Below, piece by piece: positions 20,966 to 33,016 of a stretch of 64,000 bases of DNA (within the stretch, counting starts at the first letter, position 1; every line of letters starts with the position of its first letter). Location: positions 8,304,501 to 8,368,500 of the forward strand of contig NC_003280.10 of the NCBI RefSeq assembly GCF_000002985.6, given 5' to 3'. The position numbers and the translations under genes are program-made. The notes beneath the pieces were generated by a model. That model was not told where the DNA came from, made no database searches, and was given only the letters and a program-made list of their open reading frames with translations. The DNA is from Caenorhabditis elegans (Eukaryota > Nematoda > Chromadorea > Rhabditida > Rhabditidae).

Positions 20966-23900
20966 ATGAAATATATAATTGTTGGTGGTGGAATTGCTGG
21001 AGTTTCGTGCGCCAGTCAAATGCTTCAGTTAGAAAGATCAGCGAACTTGGAAGTAATTATAATCTCCGCGTCAAGTTTCGTGAAGTCTGTGGAGAACTAT
21101 CAAAAAGTAAGTTGATGAAAACATTTAAGTTTAATAATTATATGGAAATTTTCAGATCGGGCAGTACGGAGAGAAATTTGACGTAAAAGAGACAAATTGC
21201 CACGAGCTCTTCCCAGATAGTAGAATTCGATTCTTGAATGACACAGTGGTTACGTGGGATTCTTCAAAAAATGAAATTCATCTGCAAAACAATGAGAAAC
21301 TGAAATACGATAAACTGTGCATTGCTACCGGATCTCGTCCTAAATTCCAAAAAGAGTTGGGAATTGATCGCAGGATAGTGTTCTTACGAGATACACAGAG
21401 CGCGATTCAATTGAAGACTAAACTAAAAAATGCAAAAAATATTCTAATTGTCGGAAACGGGGGAATTGCTACTGAATTGATCTTTGAGCTTAAAACGTTC
21501 GACGTGACATGGCTGATCAAAGATCCTTGGATCTGTGCTTCGTTCTTTCCGGAAGACATCGAACAATTCATTGAAAAACGATTGCTGAAGGGACGGATAG
21601 ATGGTTCGTTCTCGAGATTTCATGTATTGCGTGCTCATCTGAAACTTCAGGTAATAAGCATGACGGACAACAAAAACATCTTCAACATGTAGCTGCTTCT
21701 GAATCTGTCTCTGAAAATATGAACAACCCTTCTGGACCAGCGTTGGGTCCCGACTGGTGTTCTCAAATAGACTTTCAGAAAATTTCGGAAAAATCTGAAA
21801 ACCGATCGGTGACTATCTTGCGTAATTGTGTTATAACAAGCACCGATACGTCCCAAAATTTGTCGGTACATTACATGGATAAAGAAAAGATGGTATCATT
21901 TTAAGTTATCGTACCATTAAGCCTAGTTATTTTATTAAGGCAGATAACCAGCTCAATCCAGATATTTTTATTTGGGCAGGAGGTGTAACTGCCAACTCAG
22001 AAGTCTGGGCTATGAATAAAATGCTCCAAATCACTGAAAATAGTGGAATTAAAGTCAACGACGCTTGCGAAACCTCACTTCCTAATGTTTTTGCATGTGG
22101 AGATGTTTGTGCACTGACTACCACAGAACCATCAACTCTTTGGCAACAAGTTTTATAACCATAGATTGAGTGTTAAATAAAGTTGAAATATTTTAAGAGA
22201 CAATTGTGGACACAAGCACGTCAGCAAGGAGAAGTGTGTGGAAGAGCGATGGTGGCAGGCGTCGAAGAGGCTCGTATGCAGAATATGTATTTCGAACTGT
22301 TCTCGCATTGTACGACTTTTTTCGGGTTAAAGGTGAGATAAATAACAATTTGCATGGTAATTGTCGAATTTTATTTCCAAACACTCATGAAAAAAGAAAA
22401 ATAAATAATACAGTCAAATTTTTTTGCGTGTAGTTGGAAACTGTTAACGATAACGAAAATTGGTAAATGAGACCACAAGAAACAGAGGTCGATAATTTAG
22501 GGGAAACAATAGGCATTTTACTCCATCAGCACAATGCCGGGTAAAACGAAGGTGGAACTCATATTTAGTTGAATGCATAGGAGGGTACATGGAATCAATT
22601 GGTTCGGCCTTCGACTGAAAATAAGAATTTTTGAATGGGCGTTGGTATATATAAACTCACTGTAGGTAGAGACATCGATCTTTTCTGGGAGCTCAGTGAT
22701 GCTGATATCGAAGCGGTCTTGAACGCTGTTCAAGGTCTTGGCGTCATTCTCATCAGAAACGAAAGTGATGGCCAAACCCTTGGTTCCAAAACGACCAGCA
22801 CGTGCAACTCTGTGAAGATACGAGTCGGAATCTTCTGGCATGTCGTAGTTGAACACGATGTTGACTCTTTCGATATCCATTCCACGTCCAAACAAATCGG
22901 TGGCCACCAAGATTCTCTTTTGGAAGTCTTTGAATGCTTGGTATCTTGAAAGTCGCTCTTCTTGAGCCATTTGACGATGAATGGCAATTGATGGGAAATT
23001 TTGTTCTGTGAGGAGCTGGTGGAGAGCTTCGCAACGTTTTACGGCCTTGACGAAAATGACGACTTGGTTGAACTCGAGTGCATCGAGAAGATTCAGCAAA
23101 CGACGGTTCTTCTCGGCTTCCTTCAGTTTGACGTAATGTTGCTGAAGTCCGTGCAGAGTGAGCTTGGCTTCGTCGTCGACGTAGACTTCCATTGGCTGAA
23201 AAAATGTTTTAAGGTCTAGAACGGCAGCACGGTGATGAATCGGGGGCTGGAACGTGTTTTGCAGTACATGTCACGTGTTCCCGACAAGTCTTTCGACCTA
23301 TTAGCAATCAGCTTCGCTGAGGCGAGCCAGCTACCTCCCCCGAGGACGATGGCTTCTGCGTGGCGAGAGGCTTAACAAGATGAGATCTGAAATCCGAGAA
23401 ATCAAAAAGCGACTTCGGAATTAACGACCAACCAAGTTCTGGCCATCTCTTTCGCATCACGGAACACACATGACTAGCATTTTGGTTTGATACATGTTTT
23501 TTGTTTCAAAAAAGTGAACAGCGGTTCCGTAGGTTCCGGATCAGAGATAAAGCGTACGTCTTGCATGAATCGCTTGCAAACAGTGCGAAGCTCCTTTGGC
23601 AATGTGGCGGAGAACATCATCACTTGCTTCTGTTGTGGAGTCATCTTGACGATTTCTTGAACATCCCGACGCATATCTGAAAAAGTTCAATAATGATTCC
23701 TATATTTACAAGTATTTCTTACCAGCATCTCCGATCATCTTGTCGCACTCGTCCAGGACGAAGTACTTGACTTTGTCAAGCTTCAGCTTGCCAGAACGAG
23801 CCAGAGCCAACATTCTTCCTGGAGTTCCAACAACAATGTGTGGACAGTCATTGGCAAGGCGTTCCTCATCTTTCTTGATGGCCATTCCACCGAAAAAGAC

Positions 23901-25090
23901 AGCTACCTTGACTCCTGGGAGATATTTGCTAAATCTCTCATACTCCTTGGAAATTTGGAATGCCAACTCGCGAGTGTGGCACATGCAAACAACAGATACC
24001 TGAAAACAATGATTTATTGAAATTTGATGTATTACTGTTTACCTCGCCATCCACTGGCTCCAGTTGTTGAAGAGTGGTGATTACAAAAACAGCGGTTTTA
24101 CCCATACCGGACTTCGCTTGGCAGACAACGTCCATTCCAAGAATGGCTTGAGGAATGCACTCATGTTGTACTTCCGATGGATGTTCGAAACCGCAGTCTC
24201 CGATGGCACGAAGAATTTCTGGCTTCAAGAGGAAGTCACGAAATCCGGAAGAATGAATAGAAGCATACGTTCCTTTAGTTTTTCTGGCATCGCCTCCGCC
24301 AACTTCTGGCTGCTTGTCTTGGATCTCCTCCTGCTCCTCTTCGTAGTCAAGAAGTTGTTCCTCTTCCATTCTGAAACAAAAAAAAATAAAGGTCTTCATA
24401 AAAAGGGGCTTGAGATTAATCCTAATTTCACGAAGAAAATAGAGAATAGTGTTTAACCTATTAGAGAAAGTCACAAATAGAACAATCAAAAGAAATTTAG
24501 TAAATAACCTCACAAAAACAGATCAAAACAGGAAAATGCAGAGCGGTTGCTCCTCATGAAGAATAAACCGCGAAACGATACCCATTCGAATATTTTCGAC
24601 GCGCGACGCACACGCAACGCGTCGCTTCGTATGGTCTCGCAGCGAAGTAATTAGCAATGGGCGGGTGTTCAAATACGAGAGGGGGAATGTGGCTGTAAAC
24701 AGCTGTCCAGTGCACAAGACAATATTAGTAGCGAAACGATCCGAAAGATAGATGTGTGCAAAGAATCATAGAAAAACAAATGTTCTTTCAGGTGGTGTTT
24801 CTTGGAGACTACAAACCAGAGAGACAGGTGGAAGGAGAATGGAAGATTGTATTGAGGTACTGTACACTTTTTAGATTACAATGAAACATGCTCTAATATT
24901 CAGAGACGCCGATAACGATCAACTCGTTCGATGTGTAGTCGTCAAAAATAAGATTGTCGGTGCCCTTCTAATTGGCGAAACTGACATGGAGGAGACACTC
25001 GAAAATCTGATTCTCAACAAAACAGATCTAGAAGGCATTTCAGAAACATTCTTGGAGCCGGGAGTTGATCTCGATGATTATTTTGATTAG
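20966..25090 (+). CDS. PYROXD1-like FAD/NAD(P)-dependent disulfide oxidoreductase
   Basis: Orthologue of human PYROXD1, a flavoprotein pyridine-nucleotide oxidoreductase that in animals protects the tRNA ligase complex from oxidative inactivation. Exons: 20966-21106, 21156-21603, 21651-21892, 21940-22149, 22198-22332, 24792-24856 and 24904-25090 (475 residues). Features seen are the N-terminal FAD dinucleotide-binding motif [22 protein letters not shown], a second nucleotide-binding motif [15 protein letters not shown], the family block [36 protein letters not shown] and the conserved end [20 protein letters not shown]...DDYFD. The catalytic CxxC of classical disulfide reductases is not evident, as in this family. 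Intron 5 (2459 nt) contains the whole of hel-1 on the other strand. A frame break at 21692 disappears if a 47-nt intron (21604-21650) is recognised. From memory this is C26D10.3. Confidence 0.9.
22595..24369 (-). CDS. hel-1: DEAD-box RNA helicase UAP56/DDX39B homologue
   Basis: UAP56 helicases act in pre-spliceosome assembly and, within the TREX complex, in nuclear mRNA export. Exons 24369-24043, 23999-23723, 23676-23558, 23195-22661 and 22614-22595 encode 425 residues. In order: an acidic N-terminus, Q-motif region [20 protein letters not shown], motif [19 protein letters not shown] and TPGRML, motif II DECD, motif III SAT, then the C-terminal RecA domain with [32 protein letters not shown] and [13 protein letters not shown]. 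The ATG follows GTTTCAG plus one base, pointing to SL1 trans-splicing. The whole gene lies inside an intron of the plus-strand PYROXD1-like gene. Intron 3 is unusually long (362 nt) and contains a candidate poison exon. Symbol from memory. Confidence 0.96.
23335..23386 (-). other. Candidate poison exon in hel-1 intron 3
   Basis: On the minus strand, CGGATTTCAG precedes 52 nt ending at a gtagct donor. Joined after the upstream exon (phase 0 at FMQD) it reads ISSC and then TAA, so inclusion would stop translation between the two RecA domains and expose the mRNA to nonsense-mediated decay. The rest of the intron is GC-richer than other introns nearby. Inferred from signals only. Confidence 0.45.
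24371..24377 (-). promoter_or_regulatory. Probable trans-splice acceptor of hel-1
   Basis: GTTTCAG ends one base before the hel-1 ATG with no upstream coding exon. The hel-1 promoter then lies in 24378-24791, inside the host intron. Confidence 0.6.
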
Positions 25091-25267
25091 ATTATTATTA
25101 TACTGTATGATGTTTATACATTTTGTTGTGTTTGAATAATATTAAACCAGTTTTCTACTATCTTTTTCACATCTATACATTTTCTGCGTCTCCATCTCTT
25201 TACCACGTGGAATACACCAGTGCTAGTCGTATTCTCCTTGCTCTCTTACACTCTTTTTCTCTATCAA

Positions 25268-28200
25268 ATGCGTTGGGACATTGTCACATTTTCATTAGGG
25301 TTCAATATAGAGCCAAGTAGTATTGATTCAGGTTCAATTTTCATACGATATAAACTACAGACACACTCGTATTATAGATATACGACATTTCCAAAATATC
25401 GCCTTTCCGAATTGCGAAGAAATACTTGTAGTAAATGATGCATCAGAAGATATAGGATCTTGTGGAAGTGCATTGAATGCATTAATAAGAACTGCTGAAA
25501 GGCTATGCTACAGGAATAATTTGACAGTACTCACAGAATCCGTCTTGCAAGACGTGAACGTGTTAATTGTTTTGGTGGTGAGTACTTTTTATTATTTCGA
25601 TAAAATAGTAGAATAAAAATTATAATTAATTTCTTGGACATTGAGAAATAGCTGTAATTATAATTGTACAATGAAATAGGCATAAATACATTTTTTGTCT
25701 CAAGTTTCAATATTTACGGTGGCGTGTAGTAAAACATCTTAAAACGTGTTGAAATTTTCCATTTTTAGTCAAAAAGTGATGATAATAGAGTTTTCGCCAT
25801 TCACAATTTTGGATGCCGACCAAAAAATAATAATTTCTACGAGCTTAATATTTATTGCGTTTCAACTGTATGTTTTAAACATGTTTTAGAACACTTCTGG
25901 GTTAAAACCTGCATCAATGCTCAAGATTATTCAAAAAGCCAATACATTTGAAAATTTGGGAATTTGTCAAAACGTTGTCTGAAAAAACTTTTTTAGAATG
26001 TTTTATTATGCTTTTTCGTTACTTTAGGTTTATTTAAACTGGGATTATATGAACACTCAACTATCTATAGATATGTCGCAGGGGTTACTGTTGTTGGCAG
26101 TTTTCAGAGCGATCCCCGAACACTTCAAAACGCAAAAGACAATTCAACAATAAAGGGTGGTAATGGATATGTATTTGACACTTATTTGTCAAATTCTGTC
26201 AAAAACTGTTCAAAAATTGCTGCAAATTCAACGCATACAGGGGTATGGATTGTTGGTAGCGATGCGTCATGGAAGCTCGAAAAGGAATTGAACATGTTTG
26301 ATCTTCCGCAAGATTCTATAACTGGGTTTACATTTCTGGAGAAGAAGAATCAGCTTGATCATCATGGATGGTATATTGTTGATAAAGATAACAAATTGTC
26401 TGGAATGGAATTTGATGGAGAATACGCTGGGAAACATTTTGAAGAATCCAGTCATGTAATTCTCGGCTTCATATATCTTCCATTGAATGCTGCTACATTA
26501 TTCTTGTCACTTTATTCGGAATTTCCAGTAGCAGCAACCACTTATCTTGGAGTAGATTCGAACGTTACACCATTGAAAGTATGTCTTGATTTACCATCTT
26601 TCACTTTTGATAGCCATGTTTCAGTTATCACTTTTCTTTGATTTTTTTCTAGCAACGTGTACTAGTGAAGAAGAATTTATCAAAAATAAGTTGGGAATTC
26701 ATGAAAAAGTATCTGAGAATGTGCAAGATCGGACAAATGCAAGAAAACAAATTTTCAAGAAATTTCAAGATTTTAAAGGAAGAGTCGGTAAGTTACTGAA
26801 TTGCCGTGCCTTTAAACAAATTTGAGATATTTTTTGTGCTATTAATTTATTTTGAACATTTGGGCAAAACTATAACAATATTGTGGGAAGATTACGAAAC
26901 TTATGAACGGTAGCTCTTTAGTTTCGGTCGTATCGAGACCAGACATCGTATTTTGAATTAAAAATCACGAGATTCCGCAATCGGGTTGATTGAAAAAAAG
27001 CGGAAGACATCTGTTCCTCCACTGAGACCAGTTGAATTCTCACAAAAACTAGACTTTGCAATATTGTAACTTTAAACTATTTTCAGAGGTTCTGGATATA
27101 ATCGAGTATCAATATAAGAAGTTTCCCGAACATTCAAGAAACTATAGACAACTCTTGGATATCTTTTCTGGTGAACTTAATTCCAATGAAGATTCAGAGA
27201 GAGTTATAAGAAGCATGCTCAGCATCTGCAATTTGATAGATATGGACTCAAAAACTGCAATTTCAAATATTTTAAAACTACTTCGAGATCAAATTCTGAA
27301 AACGAGCACTCCAGAATTGCATCTTCAAATTATTTTCATTGCTTCTCTGGCACTATCAATTGCTTCCGATGGTAAAGGTGGATTGAGAAATGGCCCGGCC
27401 AAAAATCCATTATTCGAAAAATTGATGAATGGATCGAATAGGCAAAAAGATTTTTTGAATGTTTTTGATGAAATTCTGAAAAACTGGGTGAGCGAACCTG
27501 GTCATATGATACGAGCCGCGAGGCATCTAGAAACTTCAGCTCAGAAGTGTATTCGCGAAATGACTGATGAATTGTGCCTCTCTGTGAGTTTAATTTTTAA
27601 ATTTTACAGACAAAATAAACATAGAAGTTTGACGATTTTGTTTATTGGAAAAGTTAAAAACAATCAATCAAGCAACTTATATCTTTAAATTAAAAACTTC
27701 CAGAGATCGTTGAAAATTGGCCGACAACCACACGCAAGTCCTTCGACTGTCATAGTAACTGCTCCAGTTAGAATTGATTTTTTCGGTGGTTGGCTTGACA
27801 CTCCACCAATATTCTTTTCAATGGATAATGCAGCAGTTGTAAATATGGCAATTAAACTAGATGGAAAGGTATTTATTGAAGTTTATTAAAGTTCAAGTTC
27901 AAGTTATTTTTTACAGAATCCTATCAGATGTTTTATTGAGAAGATTGATAAACCATTCATCGAAATAGTACAAGACGGATTATTTGTGCATATAAAATCT
28001 GACAATGATTTGATCTATCGTCATGATAAACCATCTGAAGCTGGTTCTCTTGTCTGTGCATGTATTGTTTCGTTAGGTTTTACAAATATTTTGGACATTT
28101 TTGAAAAATTACAATGCTGTGGTTTACGAATTAATACATCTTCTGATCTACCACACGGCTCGGGCTTAGGAACTTCTTCAATCATGGCCTGTACCATTTT

Positions 28201-28966
28201 GAGAGCAATCTGTGCAATGGGAAGTGTAGCTGATAATACTTACAGCCTCCCTCATCAAATTGTTCATACAGTAAGAATTTACCGACTCAGATCCCAGACA
28301 CATTCAATTTATAGGTGCTCCGCGTCGAGCAAATAATGACAACGGGAGGAGGCTGGCAAGATCAATGTGGAGCAATATATGAAGGCATCAAGAAGTGTTA
28401 CTATGAAAGAAATCACGGAATCGTTCATTCTCCGATCACTATTTCGTCTGAAGTTCGTGAACTTTTGGAGCGACGACTATTACTCGTTTATACTGGAAAA
28501 ACCCGACTTGCCAAGAACTTGCTACAAGAAGTCATTCGAAACTTTTTCACATGCAAAGAAACAAAACAGAAACTGAAAAAGATGGCAGAAGCAGTCGATA
28601 AATTTGCGAAACAAATTGAAAAAGGAGAACTATCAGTAGAACTGCTGGAACATTATTATACGACAAAGAACTTCATGACTAGATGTGAGCCTCCGAATGT
28701 CACCGAGTTACTGGAAATGTTGAAAAGGTTGGTCACAGCTGTTCCTGCTTGATACTATTAATCTAATTTTCAGGAAAAAATTGATCGAAGTAGGATGGGC
28801 TGCGGGTGCTGGTGGAGGCGGATTTATATATCTCTGGATTTCCGAAACTACTTCACCATCTGATATTGAAAACTTTTTGCCCTCTAATCCTCAATTTTCA
28901 AACATGACATGCCACCGAATAACCATTCCTCTTGAAACTCCGTTCATTTTAGAATTGACTATGTAA
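25268..28966 (+). CDS. L-fucokinase (FCSK-like) of the fucose salvage pathway
   Basis: Phosphorylates free L-fucose to fucose-1-phosphate, feeding GDP-fucose synthesis for glycosylation. Exons 25268-25299, 25361-25577, 26108-26578, 26625-26787, 27087-27583, 27704-27868, 27917-28270, 28315-28727 and 28774-28966 give 834 residues, shorter than the roughly 1080 of the human enzyme. The N-terminal fucokinase domain shows GSCGSALNAL and a VLIVLVSD strand. The C-terminal GHMP kinase domain shows PVRIDFFGGWLDTPP, the ATP-binding loop LPHGSGLGTSSIMA, TTGGGWQDQ and GAGGGGFIYL. The two 5'-most exons are the weakest part of the model: the chosen ATG gives MRWDIVTFS, matching the start of the family, but the donor (gttcaa) is poor. 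The start lies 177 bp after the oxidoreductase stop on the same strand, so an operon with SL2 trans-splicing is possible. From memory C26D10.4. Confidence 0.88.
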
Positions 28967-29593
28967 TAAATATTGGTATATATACTTCATAATTTCACAC
29001 ATGAATATTTTATAACACCTACCTACAGTCCGAGAAAGAAGTAGTGACCCACTTTTAAGCTTGCCCTTTGAACGGGAAAACGTATGAATGATTATGAAAT
29101 TGCTTATTTGATTTTGAAAAGCATAAGATGTTTCGAATAGGATACAAACTGTGAGAAGAAGCTTCTAGTGTTCAGCTAACAGTGAAAAAACCTAATGAGG
29201 AATTTCCCAGAACTTTCGTGAACTTTCGTGGGTTTTACGAAGTTGTGTTGGCTCTAATAAAATAGTTTGAACACTTTTTTAAAAATGAAAATGAGTAACT
29301 GGAAACGAGTTTAATTTCGAGGCCATCCCCATTGATGCTCACAAGAAACACAAGTAGATGCTACATGTTCCCGTGTGTCTACCTTAATCTCTATTTTTGA
29401 ACAGTTTACCTTCTCCAACTCCACTATCCATCATTTTTATTGTTTGCCCTCCACTTGTTTCTTTTCCTCACTACTAATTCTGTTAACACAAATCATCATT
29501 TTCTTGTCATTCTTCAAATTGATTGTTCATTTTGATTACCTATCATTTCCTGAAGTTTCATCAAATTCGAAGCTGGCCCGTATTTTCAGAAGC
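28967..29593 (+). promoter_or_regulatory. Short upstream region of the eff-1 paralogue
   Basis: Noncoding between fucokinase and the paralogue. Its 29070-29530 part resembles 37015-37675, far upstream of eff-1: shared words include TGATTATGAAATTG, TTTTGATTTTGAAAAGC, GTGTTCAGCTAACAGTGA, TGTTCCCGTGTGTCTACC and a pyrimidine-rich run ending CAAATTG. So it is a duplicated distal regulatory block now placed next to exon 1. Confidence 0.6.
29581..29589 (+). promoter_or_regulatory. Probable trans-splice acceptor of the eff-1 paralogue
   Basis: TATTTTCAG sits four bases before the ATG, in the same position and sequence as in eff-1 (42181-42189). Confidence 0.6.
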
Positions 29594-32003
29594 ATGAAAC
29601 CACCGTTTGAGTGGCCTCCCCAGTTTATTCTGCTTCTTCTAGCAGTTTCAACATACGGATTTCCACATGAAGAGAAACCAAATGAGCTCTTACGTGCAGA
29701 TCCACCACACTGTTCGAAGACACCAATTGTTAATTCTCAAACATCTAAAAGTAAGTTTAATTGTCACATCTCCTCTAGAAATTCCTCATAGACGTAATTT
29801 GCTGTTTGATGATTTTTTGAAGACAACGCTTGTCTATCGAAATCTGTTTCAGAAATAACCCCATTCCTCAGTTCTGGGATCCCTCCGTTCCATTTTGTTC
29901 ATCAAAGAATTGATGATAAATTTAAATCCTCTCATAAATGTTCTTTTTCCGCCCCTTAATAGTCTTGTTACTGACAGTTACTTTTTGAACATTTTTTAGA
30001 GAATTTTCATTACGAAATTCGTTCACTTGAGCATATTTTGGGTCTACATTCAAATTCGACCAAACCATTAGTCCTTCTTTAACTGAATTCCAATAAATTC
30101 AAATGATTTTACAGGTGTAATGTCATCAATTGCAAGTGGAATGCAAATGCAATTCTCAATTGGATTGCACACTTCAGTCTGTTTCAGATTATATGAAGAC
30201 ACTCAACTCGCATCCCAAGCGATCAATGATGATGAAAATGCTGGAAATCAGACATCACTTCTTCATACTTTTCGATTGGAAAAGCTTGAACATCATCATC
30301 CGGTAATATTTTATATTTCAGATGTCTACTTTACATTTTTCAAAATCGAAAATTTTCAGATAACCCAGCGGTACACTTTTGGGATTCCTGAAATCTATGC
30401 CAGCTGTATCTGCGAATGTGATTCTTCCTCTTCAAAATGTACCGCAGAATCTCATCAGTTTACCGCTTGTCCAGAGTCTGATAAGTCGGATGAAACATCT
30501 TCATGCTACCGCACGTTCTTCCCAAATCAGACACCAATTGGGTGCAGTGAAGACGACATCCCCAAGCTTTGTTGTGACGTTCGATTCAAGCCATATAAGT
30601 AAGTTGAATATACATTCACTTGTCATACTGCAATTTATCTTTTTTAGAAATATGACATTCCTCGCAGTCAAACTAGAACAACCTACAACGTATGCAACAT
30701 TTGTCTACGCAGTTTATGATTTTGTAAATGGATATTGGGTGGAAAAAGAGAAAACTAATATTCGTTCTCAATTAGATGGTGAGACACAGGATAGACATCT
30801 CGACAAGAAACGTCGGATTTCATTGGCTGTAACTGCCGGAGGACGAGCATCTCATCAATTGGAGACAGGAATGTATTTCTCAAGAACAAGTAATGGAGGA
30901 GAAACAGAAGAACTGAGAATGCAACCATTGAATGAGATTACTGATAACAAGTAAGTCTGAAATAAGTGCACCTTAATTTATACTACTGATATTTACAGCT
31001 TTGACCGTCTTGGATGGTACAGAATGGACGATTCTGGTCATTTTCATGTGAATAATGGAGTTGTGAAAATGGATGATATTCACAAGGCCAAAGTGAAAAA
31101 CTGTAAAGAGCAAACTTATAGATCAATTCTTGCTGTTACTAACTATGTGAGCATCATTTTAATTGAAAATGAACTTCGTCTAAAACTGTATGTTTTCAGA
31201 TGCCAAGACATTTCCGTTTGACTCGTCCACTTGAAGTTATCAAACCGTGGATTCAATCTGCTCGAATTTTTGATAGTTCTCTCAGACAAGCTGTTGTAAC
31301 ACATGCCGAAGGAACTAATCTTCAAATTTCAATTCACTGTGAGTTTATTCCAGTTTTAATGAACAGTAATAAATTAACACTTTCAGTGGATGACGAGGTG
31401 GAAAGTCAAAACCTTGTCTTCTTCCATAATGCATCAAGAATTCGTGACTTCAGTGGATCCATCATCGTTGATTCAAAATCAAATCCATTGTTCAACTTGA
31501 CAGTATATGAGGCTTCTGGAAAAATTGATGGATCAGTGAAGATGTCAACTGGATTTGGATCTGATACAATTCACACATTCACTGCTTATGTTAGTGATCT
31601 TCATGCTTCAAACCGTTCTATGATTATTCCACTGCCAGCGATTGTTGGACAAGGAGCCAGAGCAATCTGTCTCCAAGCAGATTCAATAACTGACATTGAA
31701 AGCATTTGCCACGTCACCGAGTTTTTCGAGAGCCCTTTGGAATTTGATTTTATTGAAGGAAAATGGCACGAAATGATTGGAACCTGCCCAACTTGTAATC
31801 AGGTCAATTTCAATGGAATGAAGAAGTACCTGAGGCCATCTCAGTTCATCAATGCAATCATTTCGCTTGGTGATAATGTTATGCTTGCAGCAGATCTTGT
31901 TGTGTATATTGGAGTTTTGTGTATTCTGTATCTTCTTATTACGAAGATTATTGTATTTAAAAAAACTATCAGTAACATTGTTGAAGTAATATCACAAAAA
32001 TAA
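29594..32003 (+). CDS. EFF-1 paralogue, short-tailed type I membrane protein
   Basis: Tandem paralogue of the cell-cell fusogen eff-1. Exons 29594-29750, 30115-30302, 30360-30598, 30648-30950, 30999-31146 and 31200-31338 plus 31387-32003 give 596 residues with no frameshift or stop. It has a signal peptide (PPQFILLLLAVSTYG) and an ectodomain nearly identical to EFF-1 over long stretches, with the paired-Cys segment ASCICECD, SIIVDSKS and IIPLPAIVGQGARAICL. A membrane segment (VVYIGVLCILYLLITKIIVF) follows. The cytoplasmic tail is only about 15 residues, ending SQK, unlike the long tails of EFF-1. The 48-nt intron at 31339 is open in frame, so its retention would add 16 residues. Whether the protein fuses cells is not shown by sequence. 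From memory this is C26D10.7. Confidence 0.88.
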
Positions 32004-32799
32004 GAATTTTATGACAGCATTTGAGCCGCATAACTTCCACTTCCCTTATTTTTGAATATTGCTCGGTAGTATATTCTCTCCCACCGATCTCAAGACTATC
32101 TGACACATTAGAATCTCCTCTAAAATAAATATGTATCACTCAAAAAAAGGAAAAAACGATTTAAAATGTGTAAAAATGAACGAACTTTATAATAAGTCTT
32201 CTCAAAGAATTAAAAAAAAAATTTATGGCGGTTCAAAATTCCGCAAAATTAACCTAATCACCCATAATGTTTCCAATTTTCTTTCCCTCCCAGTTTTGTG
32301 CCAGTCGTATTGATGCATTTATCTCTGAATTTTAATTTTCGGTTAGGTAGTAAATTTATCTTGCCATTTTTGCCACACCTCCCTCTCCCTCTTTTAGAAA
32401 CTGCTCTGTCTGACAATTTCTTTTTTTTGCATTTCTTCACTTATCGACTTTCCGTTGAAACTTCAATTATTGCTGGTCCCGCTTTTACGAATAAATGACG
32501 ATATATAACCGTATTAAACTTTTTATTTCTAGAATGCACACAACAACAATCATTCGCAAAAGTCACCCTCGTTCCTCTGATTTCCATACCGAAGTGCTCG
32601 TATTTGAAAAATGAATTCTGACATCGAAAACAAACGAAATGGTTCAAAATTATGGGAAATTTCTTGTAGTTCTTAGAATTTGTCGGCCCACTTTTCATAA
32701 CATTTTTCCAATTTTCAGCTAAAACTCAATTGAAGTATAATAAGATGGGAACCGGTGGAGAGGCTTTCAGAAGCTTCTGTCATTAAACAATTTTACTTT
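32004..32799. other. 3' flank of the eff-1 paralogue, no gene seen
   Basis: AT-rich noncoding sequence up to the duplication junction. Short open frames at 32131, 32298 and 32441 have no family resemblance. Confidence 0.5.
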
Positions 32800-32804
32800 C
32801 TTAT

Positions 32805-33016
32805 CCCAATTTTCAAACATGACCTCTCGAAACACCATTCACTACGTAATAAATATTGATATCTTCATTTTCATATTTTCTCACATGCCTATTATATAAC
32901 ACCTACCTACAGATTTACGATGCGTCTGTGCCGGTATTGTTAGGGAATCATATCCGTTTTTATCAATTTGCGGAATACGCGCGAATGTTTACAAATGACC
33001 GAGAAAGAAGTAGTGA
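32805..33016 (+). pseudogene. Relic of the fucokinase 3' end (duplication scar)
   Basis: The stretch matches the last coding bases and 3' flank of fucokinase at 28886-29047. Shared in order are CAATTTTCAAACATGAC, a CGAAAC/ACCATTC patch, TATGTAATAAATATTG against TACGTAATAAATATTG, ATAACACCTACCTACAG and GAGAAAGAAGTAGTGAC. An extra segment of about 90 bp sits between the last two blocks. The reading frame is broken and no upstream fucokinase exons are present. It marks the left edge of the second copy of a tandem duplication. Confidence 0.75.

Noticed and set aside
21234..21904. Frameshift pseudogene in the oxidoreductase
   Set aside because: The stop at 21692 vanishes if a 47-nt intron (21604-21650) with a good acceptor is removed, and family motifs continue in frame.
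22753..23034. Alternative-frame ORFs across hel-1 exon 4
   Set aside because: Shadows of the helicase C-terminal domain.
29375..29791. 138-codon ORF reaching upstream of the paralogue ATG
   Set aside because: The part before 29594 is the pyrimidine-rich upstream block plus a trans-splice acceptor, not coding; the real start gives a signal peptide as in eff-1.
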